6,617 bases of DNA, taken from NCBI GenBank assembly GCA_030045295.1, contig JASIGD010000072.1:1-6617 (forward strand), in the 5' to 3' direction. Origin of the DNA: Streptosporangiaceae bacterium (GTDB lineage: Bacteria > Actinomycetota > Actinomycetes > Streptosporangiales > Streptosporangiaceae). Of the stretch, positions 1 to 5,275 are shown one piece after another; position 1 is the stretch's first letter; each line of letters opens with the position of its first letter. The translations under genes were made by a program, and so were the position numbers. Below the pieces are notes generated by a model. That model was not told where the DNA came from and ran no database searches. It saw only the letters and a program-made list of their open reading frames with translations.

Positions 1-485
1 GGATCGCAGGCGACGGTCTCGTCGTTGCTCACCTGGTCGGCGATCCAGGCCGCCGCCTGGGACCGCACCGCGGCGGCGGCCTGGACCGCGGCGGCGGCCC
101 GAACCGCGGCGTCCTGGCTGGATCCCGCCGAGGGGGGACGGTCCGCAGCCGATGCCCGGGCCACCGGGGTAGAAACGGCCGTGACCCGGAAGACGGCCAA
201 CGCGGTCGCGGCCAGAGCCAGGACGCCTATCGCCAGCCACAGACGGCCAGCGGACCGGCGGCGAAGCAGCCAGGCGGGTGGGCGGGGCCGGATTCCGGCC
301 TGCCATCGGGCGTCGCGTCGTCGCCCGCGGCTGAAGCCGGGCAGCCGCCGTGACACCCACAAGCTGATGGTCGTGGCCAGGACCCGGCCCCACGGTGGTT
401 CCGCGGTGCCTGTCGGCGGCGTCGGCGCCTCACCCGGTGTGCCGGTGACCGGCGCGGGTTTCGCGGCCCCGATTGACCTCACCAC
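1..485 (-). CDS. Membrane-anchored exported protein of unknown function, 5' part only (runs off left edge)
   Basis: This reading frame is open from a GTG at 485 (or the adjacent GTG at 482) to the window edge, giving 161 residues. The N-terminus is Pro/Ala-rich and cytoplasmic. It is followed by WGRVLATT (residues 32-39), a strongly basic stretch (about 46-81), one hydrophobic segment (about 82-99), and then an Ala-rich helix-prone region ending in WIADQVSNDETVACD at 147-161. This layout (basic inside, single membrane anchor, the rest outside) predicts a type II membrane protein. I recall the ending as typical of actinobacterial exported proteins of unknown function with a W..QQVS....ACDP signature, but cannot verify that here. 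An AAGGCAGG stretch lies about 8 bases before GTG 485. The frame lies just downstream of the sortase and shares its juxtamembrane motif. A GTG at 605, homologous to the sortase start, is in the same frame but is cut off by a TGA at 501-503, so the true 5' end is uncertain. Confidence 0.72.
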   Translation of the reverse strand, partial: MVRSIGAAKPAPVTGTPGEAPTPPTGTAEPPWGRVLATTISLWVSRRLPGFSRGRRRDARWQAGIRPRPPAWLLRRRSAGRLWLAIGVLALAATALAVFRVTAVSTPVARASAADRPPSAGSSQDAAVRAAAAVQAAAAVRSQAAAWIADQVSNDETVACD

Positions 486-500
486 GTCTTGAGCCTGCCT

Positions 501-605
501 TCACCGCCCGGAAGCTGGCACGCTACCGCGCTTCTCGGTCCCTCGATACGCCATCGCCCAGCAGAGTGCTCGTGGGCGGTCCCCCCAGCGGCCGTCCTGG
601 CTCAC
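501..605 (-). pseudogene. Interrupted ancestral 5' end or 34-residue leader ORF
   Basis: A GTG at 605-603 sits exactly where the duplicated upstream block of the sortase carries its ATG. The ribosome-binding stretch GACGGGAGCAGC is identical in both copies, and the first codons align (MGEDG in the sortase, VSQDG here). The frame encodes 34 residues and then meets TGA at 501-503. The next codons, in the same frame, lead straight into the left-edge gene. Either this is the original N-terminus of that gene, now broken by a nonsense mutation or a pair of frameshifts, or it is a translated leader peptide. Sequence alone does not decide which. Confidence 0.45.
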
Positions 606-731
606 GCTGCTCCCGTCCCCGAGGCTATTGGGACAGCAGAGCACACGAGTTCATCGCGTATCAACCGGTATGGCCGATTGCGTCCGAGATACTACGCTCA
701 GCTAGGACGGGTCCGCCCGCAGCCCGGTTCA
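592..731 (-). promoter_or_regulatory. Upstream regulatory block of the left-edge gene (copy A of a duplicated block)
   Basis: Read on the minus strand, this stretch aligns with the region upstream of the sortase (1865-1996). Shared elements in order are a GGTTCA...GGTCCGC box, GCAATCG, CGGTTGAT, GTGCTCTGCTGTCCC (630-644, 14 of 15 bases the same as copy B) and GACGGGAGCAGC (606-617, identical). TTGATA at 659-664 and TGCTGT at 633-638 are the candidate -35 and -10 boxes. Their 20-bp spacing is too long for a good housekeeping promoter, so another sigma factor or an activator may be involved. The rest of the 268-bp gap between the sortase stop and GTG 485 holds no other gene I can support, apart from the short interrupted frame at 501-605. 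Confidence 0.55.
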
Positions 732-753
732 CCGAAGGTGCGAGCGGTCGGTA

Positions 754-1878
754 TCAGCCGGTCAGCCGGGCGTAGACCACGACGTTGCTCAGGTAGCTGC
801 CGAGCGATGGGTCAAACACCCCGCCACAGGTGATCAGGCGCAGTTCCGCGTCCGGCACGGGGCCGTACACCGCGGCGGTCGGGAAGTGATCCTTTGCGTA
901 CATGCTCACTCTCGTGACGGTGAAGACGGCCAGTGTCCCGTCGGCGCGTCTGACGTACACGCGCTCGCCAGGGCGCATCGTGCGCAGCCAGAAGAAGACT
1001 CCCGGCCCGGCTCGCGAGTCGACGTGACCGACGATGATCGCGGATCCGATCGCTCCGGGCCGAGGGCTGCCGGTGTACCAGCCAGTCACCGTGGTGCTGG
1101 TCGGTACCTGAAGCGTGCCGTCCGGGTTGAGACCAAGTTGCACCACCGCGGCCCGCACCCCGATGGCCGGAATGGTCAGCCACACCGGCCGGGCTGTTTG
1201 CTGGACGGTGGCCAGCCAGACGGGCGTCACGGCCCGGCCTGGCGGGACCGGGACCGAGGACGGCTTCGCGGCCGGCCGCACCGCGGCGGTCAGCGAGTGG
1301 CCCGTCACGAGCAGCCCCGCCGCCCCGGCCGCCGTGGCCAGCAGTCCGGCCCCGAGCATCGCCGTCGCCACCAGCCGCGTGCGCGATCCGCGCAGCCGGG
1401 TCAGCCGACGCGATGCCGACAAGCTGACCGTGGTAGCCAGGACCCGGCCCCACGATGGCGCCGGCGCGGTTTCCGCCCTCTCGGCTACTGCGGGCCGGGC
1501 CACGCTGCGCAACCGCACGCCCGGCCCGTCTCCCGGCCTGCCCTGGTGCGCCTCGGGCGTGGCGGGGCCCGCCGCGGGTGCCGCCGCCTCGCCCCCTGCT
1601 CCGGTCGCCTGGGCGACGTCCCGGACCGGCCCCCACCAGTTTTCATCCCAGGCCGGATCCCACCAGTCGCGGAGCAGCCAAGTCATCGCCGGTATGGGCT
1701 CGGTGGCCGGGCCGTCGCCGGGTGGGACGCTCAAGGACCGGTCGCTCCCGGACCGGTCGCTCCCCGACCAGCCGCTCCCGGGCGGGACGCTCCCAGGCAG
1801 GACGCTCCCTGGCGGCACGCTCCCGGGCGGCACGCTGCCGGGCGGCACGCTGCCGGGCGGCACGCCGTCCTCGCCCAT
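754..1878 (-). CDS. Class F-type sortase (cysteine transpeptidase), membrane anchored
   Basis: This is a 374-residue protein. Sortases cleave a C-terminal sorting signal on surface proteins and join it to peptidoglycan or pilin on the outer face of the membrane. Residues 6-55 are ten pentapeptide repeats (VPPGS type). Residues 65-84 are rich in Trp and Asp. WGRVLATT lies at 143-150, a single membrane segment at about 169-192, and the sortase domain at about 215-374. The catalytic His is H285 in GHVDS and the catalytic Cys is C351 in LITCGG. The usual Arg shortly after the Cys is not obvious: the only later Arg is in YARLTG. ATG 1878 is chosen because GGGAG precedes it and because the duplicated upstream block ends at the same point. 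The frame stays open to 2382, but that extension crosses the divergent phosphoesterase and the promoter. ATG 1941 is a weaker alternative. The substrate is unknown, and the exported protein downstream is a candidate partner. Confidence 0.9.
   Translation of the reverse strand: MGEDGVPPGSVPPGSVPPGSVPPGSVLPGSVPPGSGWSGSDRSGSDRSLSVPPGDGPATEPIPAMTWLLRDWWDPAWDENWWGPVRDVAQATGAGGEAAAPAAGPATPEAHQGRPGDGPGVRLRSVARPAVAERAETAPAPSWGRVLATTVSLSASRRLTRLRGSRTRLVATAMLGAGLLATAAGAAGLLVTGHSLTAAVRPAAKPSSVPVPPGRAVTPVWLATVQQTARPVWLTIPAIGVRAAVVQLGLNPDGTLQVPTSTTVTGWYTGSPRPGAIGSAIIVGHVDSRAGPGVFFWLRTMRPGERVYVRRADGTLAVFTVTRVSMYAKDHFPTAAVYGPVPDAELRLITCGGVFDPSLGSYLSNVVVYARLTG
1714..1863 (-). repeat. 15-bp minisatellite encoding ten pentapeptides (VPPGS type)
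   Basis: Ten tandem 15-bp units fall in the sortase reading frame at residues 6-55. They read VPPGS four times, then VLPGS, VPPGS, GWSGS, DRSGS, DRSLS and VPPGD. The units nearest the start codon are almost identical at DNA level and those toward the membrane segment are diverged, which fits recent expansion from the 5' end. Because the unit is a multiple of three, copy-number change would not break the frame. The array lies on the cytoplasmic side of the predicted anchor. Confidence 0.9.
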
Positions 1879-2037
1879 GCTGCTCCCGTCGCCGCGGCCG
1901 TCGGGGACAGGGGACAGTAGAGCACTCGGCTCAGCCCGCATCAACCGAAATGATCGATTGCATCCGATGGCGTACGGTCCGCAGCGGCCCGGTTCAGGAC
2001 CGGCCGAATCCGCTGAGCGATCGGGCAGGATGGTGCC
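1879..2037. promoter_or_regulatory. Divergent promoter region between sortase and phosphoesterase (holds copy B of the duplicated block)
   Basis: The minus-strand elements for the sortase match copy A: CGGTTGATG (1938-1946), GTGCTCTACTGTCCC (1911-1925) and GACGGGAGCAGC (1879-1890, containing the ribosome binding site). TACTGT at 1914-1919 fits the TAnnnT -10 pattern and would give a leader of about 30 bases. TTGATG at 1939-1944 lies 19 bp upstream of it. CTGTCCC is present twice in tandem (1904-1917). Toward the phosphoesterase there is an imperfect inverted repeat at 1986-2005 (GGCCCGGT, 5-base loop, ACCGGCC), a possible operator or hairpin. AGGA at 2027-2030 serves the phosphoesterase GTG with 7-base spacing. 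I see no convincing plus-strand -35/-10 pair. Confidence 0.5.
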
Positions 2038-2529
2038 GTGCGGGTTGTCGTGCTGGCCGATACTCACGCCCCCCGGCGGTGGCGGTCGTGTCCGCCGCGG
2101 GTGGCGCGGGAACTGCGCGGCGCGGACCTCATCCTGCACGCGGGCGACGTCTGCACGGCCTCGGTCCTGGCCGAGCTCACGCAGTACGCGCCGGTGACCG
2201 CCGTGGTCGGGAACAACGACGGCCCGGACGTGGCCGCCTGGGGAGCCACCGAGACCGCCGAACTCGACCTGGACGGACTCCGCGTGGCCATGCTGCACGA
2301 CAGCGGCCCGGCCTCCGGGAGGCTGGCGCGGCTGCGTCGCACGTTCCCCCGCGCGGACCTCGTCGTGTTCGGGCACTCCCACATCCCGCTCGAGCAGTCA
2401 GGGTACGGCCTGCGAATCTTCAACCCGGGTTCGCCGACGGACCGCAGGCGGCAGCCGCACGGTACGCTCGGCGTGCTGCGTATCGGTTCCGGCCGCCTGA
2501 TCGACACCAGCATCGTCCCGGTGACCTAG
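2038..2529 (+). CDS. Metallophosphoesterase of the YfcE/MJ0936 family
   Basis: This 163-residue soluble protein matches the length of the small calcineurin-like phosphodiesterases, which hydrolyse phosphodiester bonds at a two-metal centre. All the family motifs are visible in order: D8-x-H10 (ADTHAP), G36-D37 (HAGDV), GNND at 58-61, H87, GHSH at 112-115 (H113, H115) and NPGS at 129-132. The metal site therefore looks intact. The start is GTG 2038 with AGGA seven bases upstream, and the protein begins directly with the first beta strand (MRVVVLADTH), leaving no room for a signal peptide. It diverges from the sortase and converges with the nitroreductase. The physiological substrate of this family is mostly undefined, and the neighbours do not suggest one. 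Confidence 0.9.
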   Translation: MRVVVLADTHAPRRWRSCPPRVARELRGADLILHAGDVCTASVLAELTQYAPVTAVVGNNDGPDVAAWGATETAELDLDGLRVAMLHDSGPASGRLARLRRTFPRADLVVFGHSHIPLEQSGYGLRIFNPGSPTDRRRQPHGTLGVLRIGSGRLIDTSIVPVT

Positions 2530-2553
2530 GCAGACCAAGCACCGGACGGCGCC

Positions 2554-3066
2554 CTACCAGCGGCCGCGGTGGACCACTTCGTCAAAGGGGCGCCGATCGG
2601 GCCGGCGGATCAGCGACAGCGGCCGGCCCTCCGGGTACCCGAGCGCGATCAGGTAGGCGCAGAATTTGTCCGGCGGCAGGCCGAGCACCTCGCGCGCCAG
2701 GTCCTGGTCACCTACTCCCGCGTGACCGCTGCCGATGGTGAGGCCGGCCGCGGCGAGCATGATGCTCATCGTGGCTTGCCCGAGGTCGTACCGCAGGCGG
2801 TCGCGTCGGCGCCCCTCCTCGGGGGACGCGACCAGCGCGATCACCGCGGCCGACCCGGCCACGTATCCGGCTCCTGGCCCGACCTGTGACAGCCGCGCAA
2901 GCTGCTCGCGCTCGGTCACGACCACGAAATCCCAGGGCTGCCAGTTCTGGGAGGAAGGCGCGCGCCGACCAGCCTCCAGGATCTCGTCGAGGTGATCGCG
3001 GGGGATCGGCCGGTCAGCGAACGACCTGACGTCCCTGCGGGACCTGATCGCCTCCCACGTCTCCAT
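2554..3066 (-). CDS. Nitroreductase-family FMN oxidoreductase
   Basis: This 170-residue protein is in the size range of compact nitroreductases, FMN enzymes that usually act as homodimers and reduce nitro groups, quinones or flavins with NAD(P)H. Visible hallmarks are the N-terminal IRSRRDVRSF (7-16) for FMN phosphate binding, RRAPSSQNWQPWDFVVV (34-50), AGYVAGSAAVIALVA (66-80), the DLGQATMSIMLAAAGLTIGS helix (94-113) and C-terminal RPFDEVVH. ATG 3066 is the only sensible start, since no ATG, GTG or TTG lies between it and the coiled-coil gene's stop. The ribosome site is weak (AGG about 13 bases upstream). It lies 46 bp downstream of the coiled-coil gene on the same strand, so co-transcription is likely. 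The frame runs open to 3951 as an Arg/Pro-rich shadow of that gene, and this should not be annotated as a fusion. The substrate cannot be read from the sequence. Confidence 0.88.
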   Translation of the reverse strand: METWEAIRSRRDVRSFADRPIPRDHLDEILEAGRRAPSSQNWQPWDFVVVTEREQLARLSQVGPGAGYVAGSAAVIALVASPEEGRRRDRLRYDLGQATMSIMLAAAGLTIGSGHAGVGDQDLAREVLGLPPDKFCAYLIALGYPEGRPLSLIRRPDRRPFDEVVHRGRW

Positions 3067-3112
3067 ACGCTGGCCGGCGCCTAATCCCTGACTCGCCGCG
3101 ACGACCCGGACC

Positions 3113-4585
3113 TTATTCGGTCCACCAGTCTTCTTCGTCCTCCTTGCCGTTGGCCGCCTGCTTGGCGTTGGCCTGCGTGGCGGCGGGGGAACCGCCGTTG
3201 GCTGGTCCGGCCGCGGGCCGCTGAGCCTGCGCCTTCGTCGGAGGCGCCGACACCTGGGTGACCTGGTGCGCCGCAGGCTGGGCCGGCTGCACCGTGGTGG
3301 GCGCAGCCGGGGGGGCGGACGGACCGGCCGATCCGTTGCGAGGCGCGGGAGCCGCCGAAGTCGGCGGAGTCGCCGGCGCCGAAGCGGCCGGGTCGGCGGC
3401 GATGGCGGGCTTGGCCGGGGCGGCCTGCACCGCCGCGTCCACGCCGGGCAGCTGTCCGCCGAGTAGCTGGCGGACCTGCGCGAGGTGACTCGCGATGCTG
3501 TCCTTCTGCCTGGTGAGGTCGTCGACCTCCCGCTGGGCCGCCGCGCGCCGCCGCTCGGCATCCGCCTTGACCTCGGCGAGCAGTTGATCGGCCTGGGTCT
3601 TGGCCTGGCTGACGATCTGCTCGGCGTTCTTCTTGGCGTTGCTGACCAGCTGCTTCGCGTGCTGGTCCGCGTCCCGGCGGGTCTGGTCGGCCTGGGCGCT
3701 GGCCTTGGCCGCCCGCTGCTCGGCGGTGGACGCGCGCTGCTCGGCCTCGGACACCAGCTTCTGCGTGGCGGACTGCGCGGCGGCGAGCCGTTCGGCTTCC
3801 TGACGCTCGGCTTCTTCCCGGCGCGCCGCGAGCTGGATCTCGAATTCGGCTTCCGCCTGCGCCCGCTGGGCCTCGCTCTCCTCCAGGATCCGCTGCGCCT
3901 GGCTGCGCATCTCGTCCGCCTGCCGCTTGGAGGTGGTGAGGATCTCGTCACGCTCGCGCTTGGCCGTGGCCTTCAGCTGGGCGACTTCGCGTTCGGTGCT
4001 GGTGCGCAGCTTGGCGATGTCGCGCTCGGCCGCGGCCCGCTTCTCCGCCACCTCGTGGTCGGCTGTGGCCCGGAGCTTGGCGGCCTCGCGCTCGGTGGTG
4101 GAGGTCAGCTCGTCGGCCTCGCGCCGCGCGGTGGTCCTGATCGAATCGGCTTCACGCTCGGCGGCGCCGCGCTGGTCATCGGTCTCGCGCTTGGCGTTCG
4201 CGCGCAGTTCGCCGGCCTCGTTCTCGGCGCTGGCCCGCAGTTCGGCCGCATCGACCTTAGCCGCGGCCTTGATCTCGTTCGCTTCCGACCTGGCTGCTTG
4301 GACCAGTTCGGTGGCCTGCTCCTCGGCCAGCCGGAGTAGCTGCTCGATGCGCGCGCCCAGACCCGAGTACGTCGGGCGTTCCTGCTCCTGAATCTGGCGG
4401 GTGGCCTCCGACAGCTCCCGCTTCAAGGTCGCGCTCTGCTCGCGGTGCTGGCGTACTTCGGCTTCGATCTGCCTGATGTGCTCGTCGACCTGGTGGCGGT
4501 CGTAGCCCCGCATCACGGTCGCGAACTCACGCGGCGGGGCTTCCTCGAAGAAGTTGGTCACCTGGGCGTCATTGTCCGATTGCAT
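3113..4585 (-). CDS. Scy/FilP/DivIVA-like hendecad coiled-coil protein (probable polar-growth scaffold)
   Basis: This is a 490-residue acidic/basic coiled-coil protein with no membrane segment. Residues 21-50 (FATVMRGYDRHQVDEHIRQI onward) resemble the DivIVA/Wag31 N-terminus with its RGYDxxxVD core. Residues 85-238 are 14 consecutive 11-residue repeats of the type xxAxREAxELR. A Gln/Ala-rich stretch follows (239-303), then five more such repeats (304-358). Residues 380-480 are Pro/Ala-rich and disordered, and the protein ends in KEDEEDWWTE. Hendecad coiled coils and this neighbourhood (epimerase and thiolase alongside) recall Streptomyces Scy and FilP, filament-forming proteins at growing hyphal tips. 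The synteny is from memory and the function is inferred. It is shorter than Scy and longer than FilP. ATG 4585 is preceded by AGGATTAGG about five bases away. It probably heads an operon with the nitroreductase. Confidence 0.85.
   Translation of the reverse strand: MQSDNDAQVTNFFEEAPPREFATVMRGYDRHQVDEHIRQIEAEVRQHREQSATLKRELSEATRQIQEQERPTYSGLGARIEQLLRLAEEQATELVQAARSEANEIKAAAKVDAAELRASAENEAGELRANAKRETDDQRGAAEREADSIRTTARREADELTSTTEREAAKLRATADHEVAEKRAAAERDIAKLRTSTEREVAQLKATAKRERDEILTTSKRQADEMRSQAQRILEESEAQRAQAEAEFEIQLAARREEAERQEAERLAAAQSATQKLVSEAEQRASTAEQRAAKASAQADQTRRDADQHAKQLVSNAKKNAEQIVSQAKTQADQLLAEVKADAERRRAAAQREVDDLTRQKDSIASHLAQVRQLLGGQLPGVDAAVQAAPAKPAIAADPAASAPATPPTSAAPAPRNGSAGPSAPPAAPTTVQPAQPAAHQVTQVSAPPTKAQAQRPAAGPANGGSPAATQANAKQAANGKEDEEDWWTE
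3512..3676 (-). repeat. Second hendecad block, five units
   Basis: Residues 304-358 resume the 11-residue period after a 65-residue break: RDADQHAKQLV, SNAKKNAEQIV, SQAKTQADQLL, AEVKADAERRR, AAAQREVDDLT. The block is Gln/Asn-richer than the first, so the two rod segments may pair differently. Confidence 0.75.
3872..4333 (-). repeat. 33-bp coding repeats: 14 hendecads in the coiled-coil protein
   Basis: Residues 85-238 divide without gaps into 11-residue units, for example ASAENEAGELR, GAAEREADSIR, STTEREAAKLR and TSTEREVAQLK. The third position is usually Ala or Ser, position 5 is often Arg, and the unit usually ends in a hydrophobic residue plus Arg or Lys. The opposite strand shows matching Arg/Ser/Ala-rich open frames that are only shadows of this periodicity. 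Confidence 0.85.
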
Positions 4586-4786
4586 ATGGCCTAATCCTGG
4601 CTAGACGTGAAGGCTACGGAGGGTGTCACGGCGGGTGTCAGCATGCAGGAGAACGACTCTCGGCCGGTGACAGGCAGACTACTCTTACTCGGGTATGTTG
4701 GCGTGTCCTTCGGAGTTCTCTATCCTATGCATCGGGTTAAATCACGTTGACGCCCGGATGGGCGTTCTCGCCCGGGCAATCCGAGG
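4586..4786 (-). promoter_or_regulatory. Leader and promoter region of the coiled-coil gene
   Basis: This 201-bp gap holds no gene. On the minus strand TAGGAT (4722-4727) fits a TAnnnT -10 box, with TCAACG 17 bp upstream as a poor -35. A second possible -10, TAGTCT, lies at 4676-4681. Between these and the ATG there are two direct copies of TGACACCC (4621-4628 and 4633-4640, 12 bp start to start) and a related CTGTCACC (4666-4673) that may form an operator. Just after the epimerase stop, GGGCG-AGAA-CGCCC (4760-4773) can form a five-pair hairpin without a T tract, a weak terminator candidate. Transcriptional read-through from the epimerase gene is therefore possible. Confidence 0.4.
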
Positions 4787-5236
4787 TCACGACGGCCCGG
4801 CCGCCTGTACCAGTTCGGTCAGTACGCCGCCTATATCCCCCGGGTGCAGAAAGGCGATGGACGCGCCCATGGACCCGTGCCGCGGCCGCTCGTCGATGAG
4901 CCGGATCCCGGTGCCGCCGATCGCGGCGAGGGCCTGCCTCACGTCGCTGACGCCGTACCCCACGTGGTGCAGACCCTCGCCGCGCCGGGCGAGGAACTTG
5001 CCCACCGGGGTGTCTTCCGCCAGCGGCTCGAGCAGCTGAACGTAGCCCACGCCGAGCTCGCCGATCCCGGCCGCCCCCGCGCCGACCTGGAGCATGGCCT
5101 CACGGACCCCTTGCTCCTCGTTCACCTCAAGGCTCACCACCTCCAGGCCGAACGTCGCCTGGTACAACCCGGTGGCCGCCTCCAGGTCGCGGCAGGCGAT
5201 GCCGACGTGATCGATGCGGGTCAGCAGCGGTAGCAC
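4787..5236 (-). CDS. mce: Methylmalonyl-CoA epimerase
   Basis: This 149-residue glyoxalase-fold protein interconverts (2R)- and (2S)-methylmalonyl-CoA, linking propionyl-CoA carboxylase to the B12-dependent mutase in propionate, odd-chain and branched-chain breakdown and in supply of polyketide precursors. Two VOC modules are visible: IDHVGIA near the start and LHHVGYGV at 89-96. The expected metal ligands H10, Q67 (YVQLLEP), H91 and E141 (LTEL) are all present at nearly the positions known from Propionibacterium epimerase, and E46 is a candidate catalytic acid/base. A short Gly/Ala-rich insertion (about 52-64) lengthens the loop before Q67. The start is GTG 5236, with a strong GGAAGGA six bases away. 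The gene diverges from the thiolase gene across only 39 bp, and the coiled-coil gene lies downstream on the same strand. Confidence 0.93.
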   Translation of the reverse strand: MLPLLTRIDHVGIACRDLEAATGLYQATFGLEVVSLEVNEEQGVREAMLQVGAGAAGIGELGVGYVQLLEPLAEDTPVGKFLARRGEGLHHVGYGVSDVRQALAAIGGTGIRLIDERPRHGSMGASIAFLHPGDIGGVLTELVQAAGPS

Positions 5237-5275
5237 GGTATGTCCTTCCGGTCTCGGCTAGGTATCGTTACAGGC
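5237..5275. promoter_or_regulatory. Compact divergent control region; candidate leaderless promoter for the thiolase
   Basis: Only 39 bp separate the epimerase GTG and the thiolase ATG. TATCGT at 5263-5268 matches TAnnnT and lies seven bases before the thiolase ATG, which puts the predicted transcript start on or next to the A of the ATG. CAGG directly before the ATG is too close to act as a ribosome site. Leaderless mRNAs are common in actinobacteria. No clear -35 box is seen. The epimerase ribosome site (GGAAGGA, 5243-5249 on the minus strand) lies in the same interval. Confidence 0.5.

Noticed and set aside
25..492. 155-residue plus-strand frame at the left end
   Set aside because: It is antisense to the partial membrane protein, which has a coherent basic region, membrane segment and a motif shared with the sortase.
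886..2197. Two plus-strand frames (344 and 360 residues) opposite the sortase
   Set aside because: They mirror the sortase codons, including its VPPGS repeat, and show no family motif.
1879..2382. Extension of the sortase frame to a start at 2382 (542 residues)
   Set aside because: It runs antisense to the well-supported phosphoesterase and across the duplicated promoter block. The duplicated ribosome site and ATG 1878 give a better start.
1455..2741. 428-residue plus-strand Arg-rich open frame
   Set aside because: It crosses the sortase, the promoter region, the phosphoesterase in another frame and the nitroreductase. Composition is Arg/Gly/Pro/Ala noise with no recognisable domain.
3067..3951. 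Nitroreductase with a 295-residue Arg/Pro/Ser-rich N-terminal extension
   Set aside because: The extension is another frame of the coiled-coil gene on the same strand, with composition typical of a GC-rich shadow. The nitroreductase fold begins at ATG 3066.
3485..4391. Plus-strand Leu/Gly- and Ser/Ala-rich frames with regular periodicity
   Set aside because: The regular pattern is the antisense image of the hendecad repeats in the coiled-coil gene.
4760..4773. Strong intrinsic terminator after the epimerase gene
   Set aside because: Only a five-pair stem without a T tract is present. It is noted as a weak candidate within the intergenic entry, not as its own feature.
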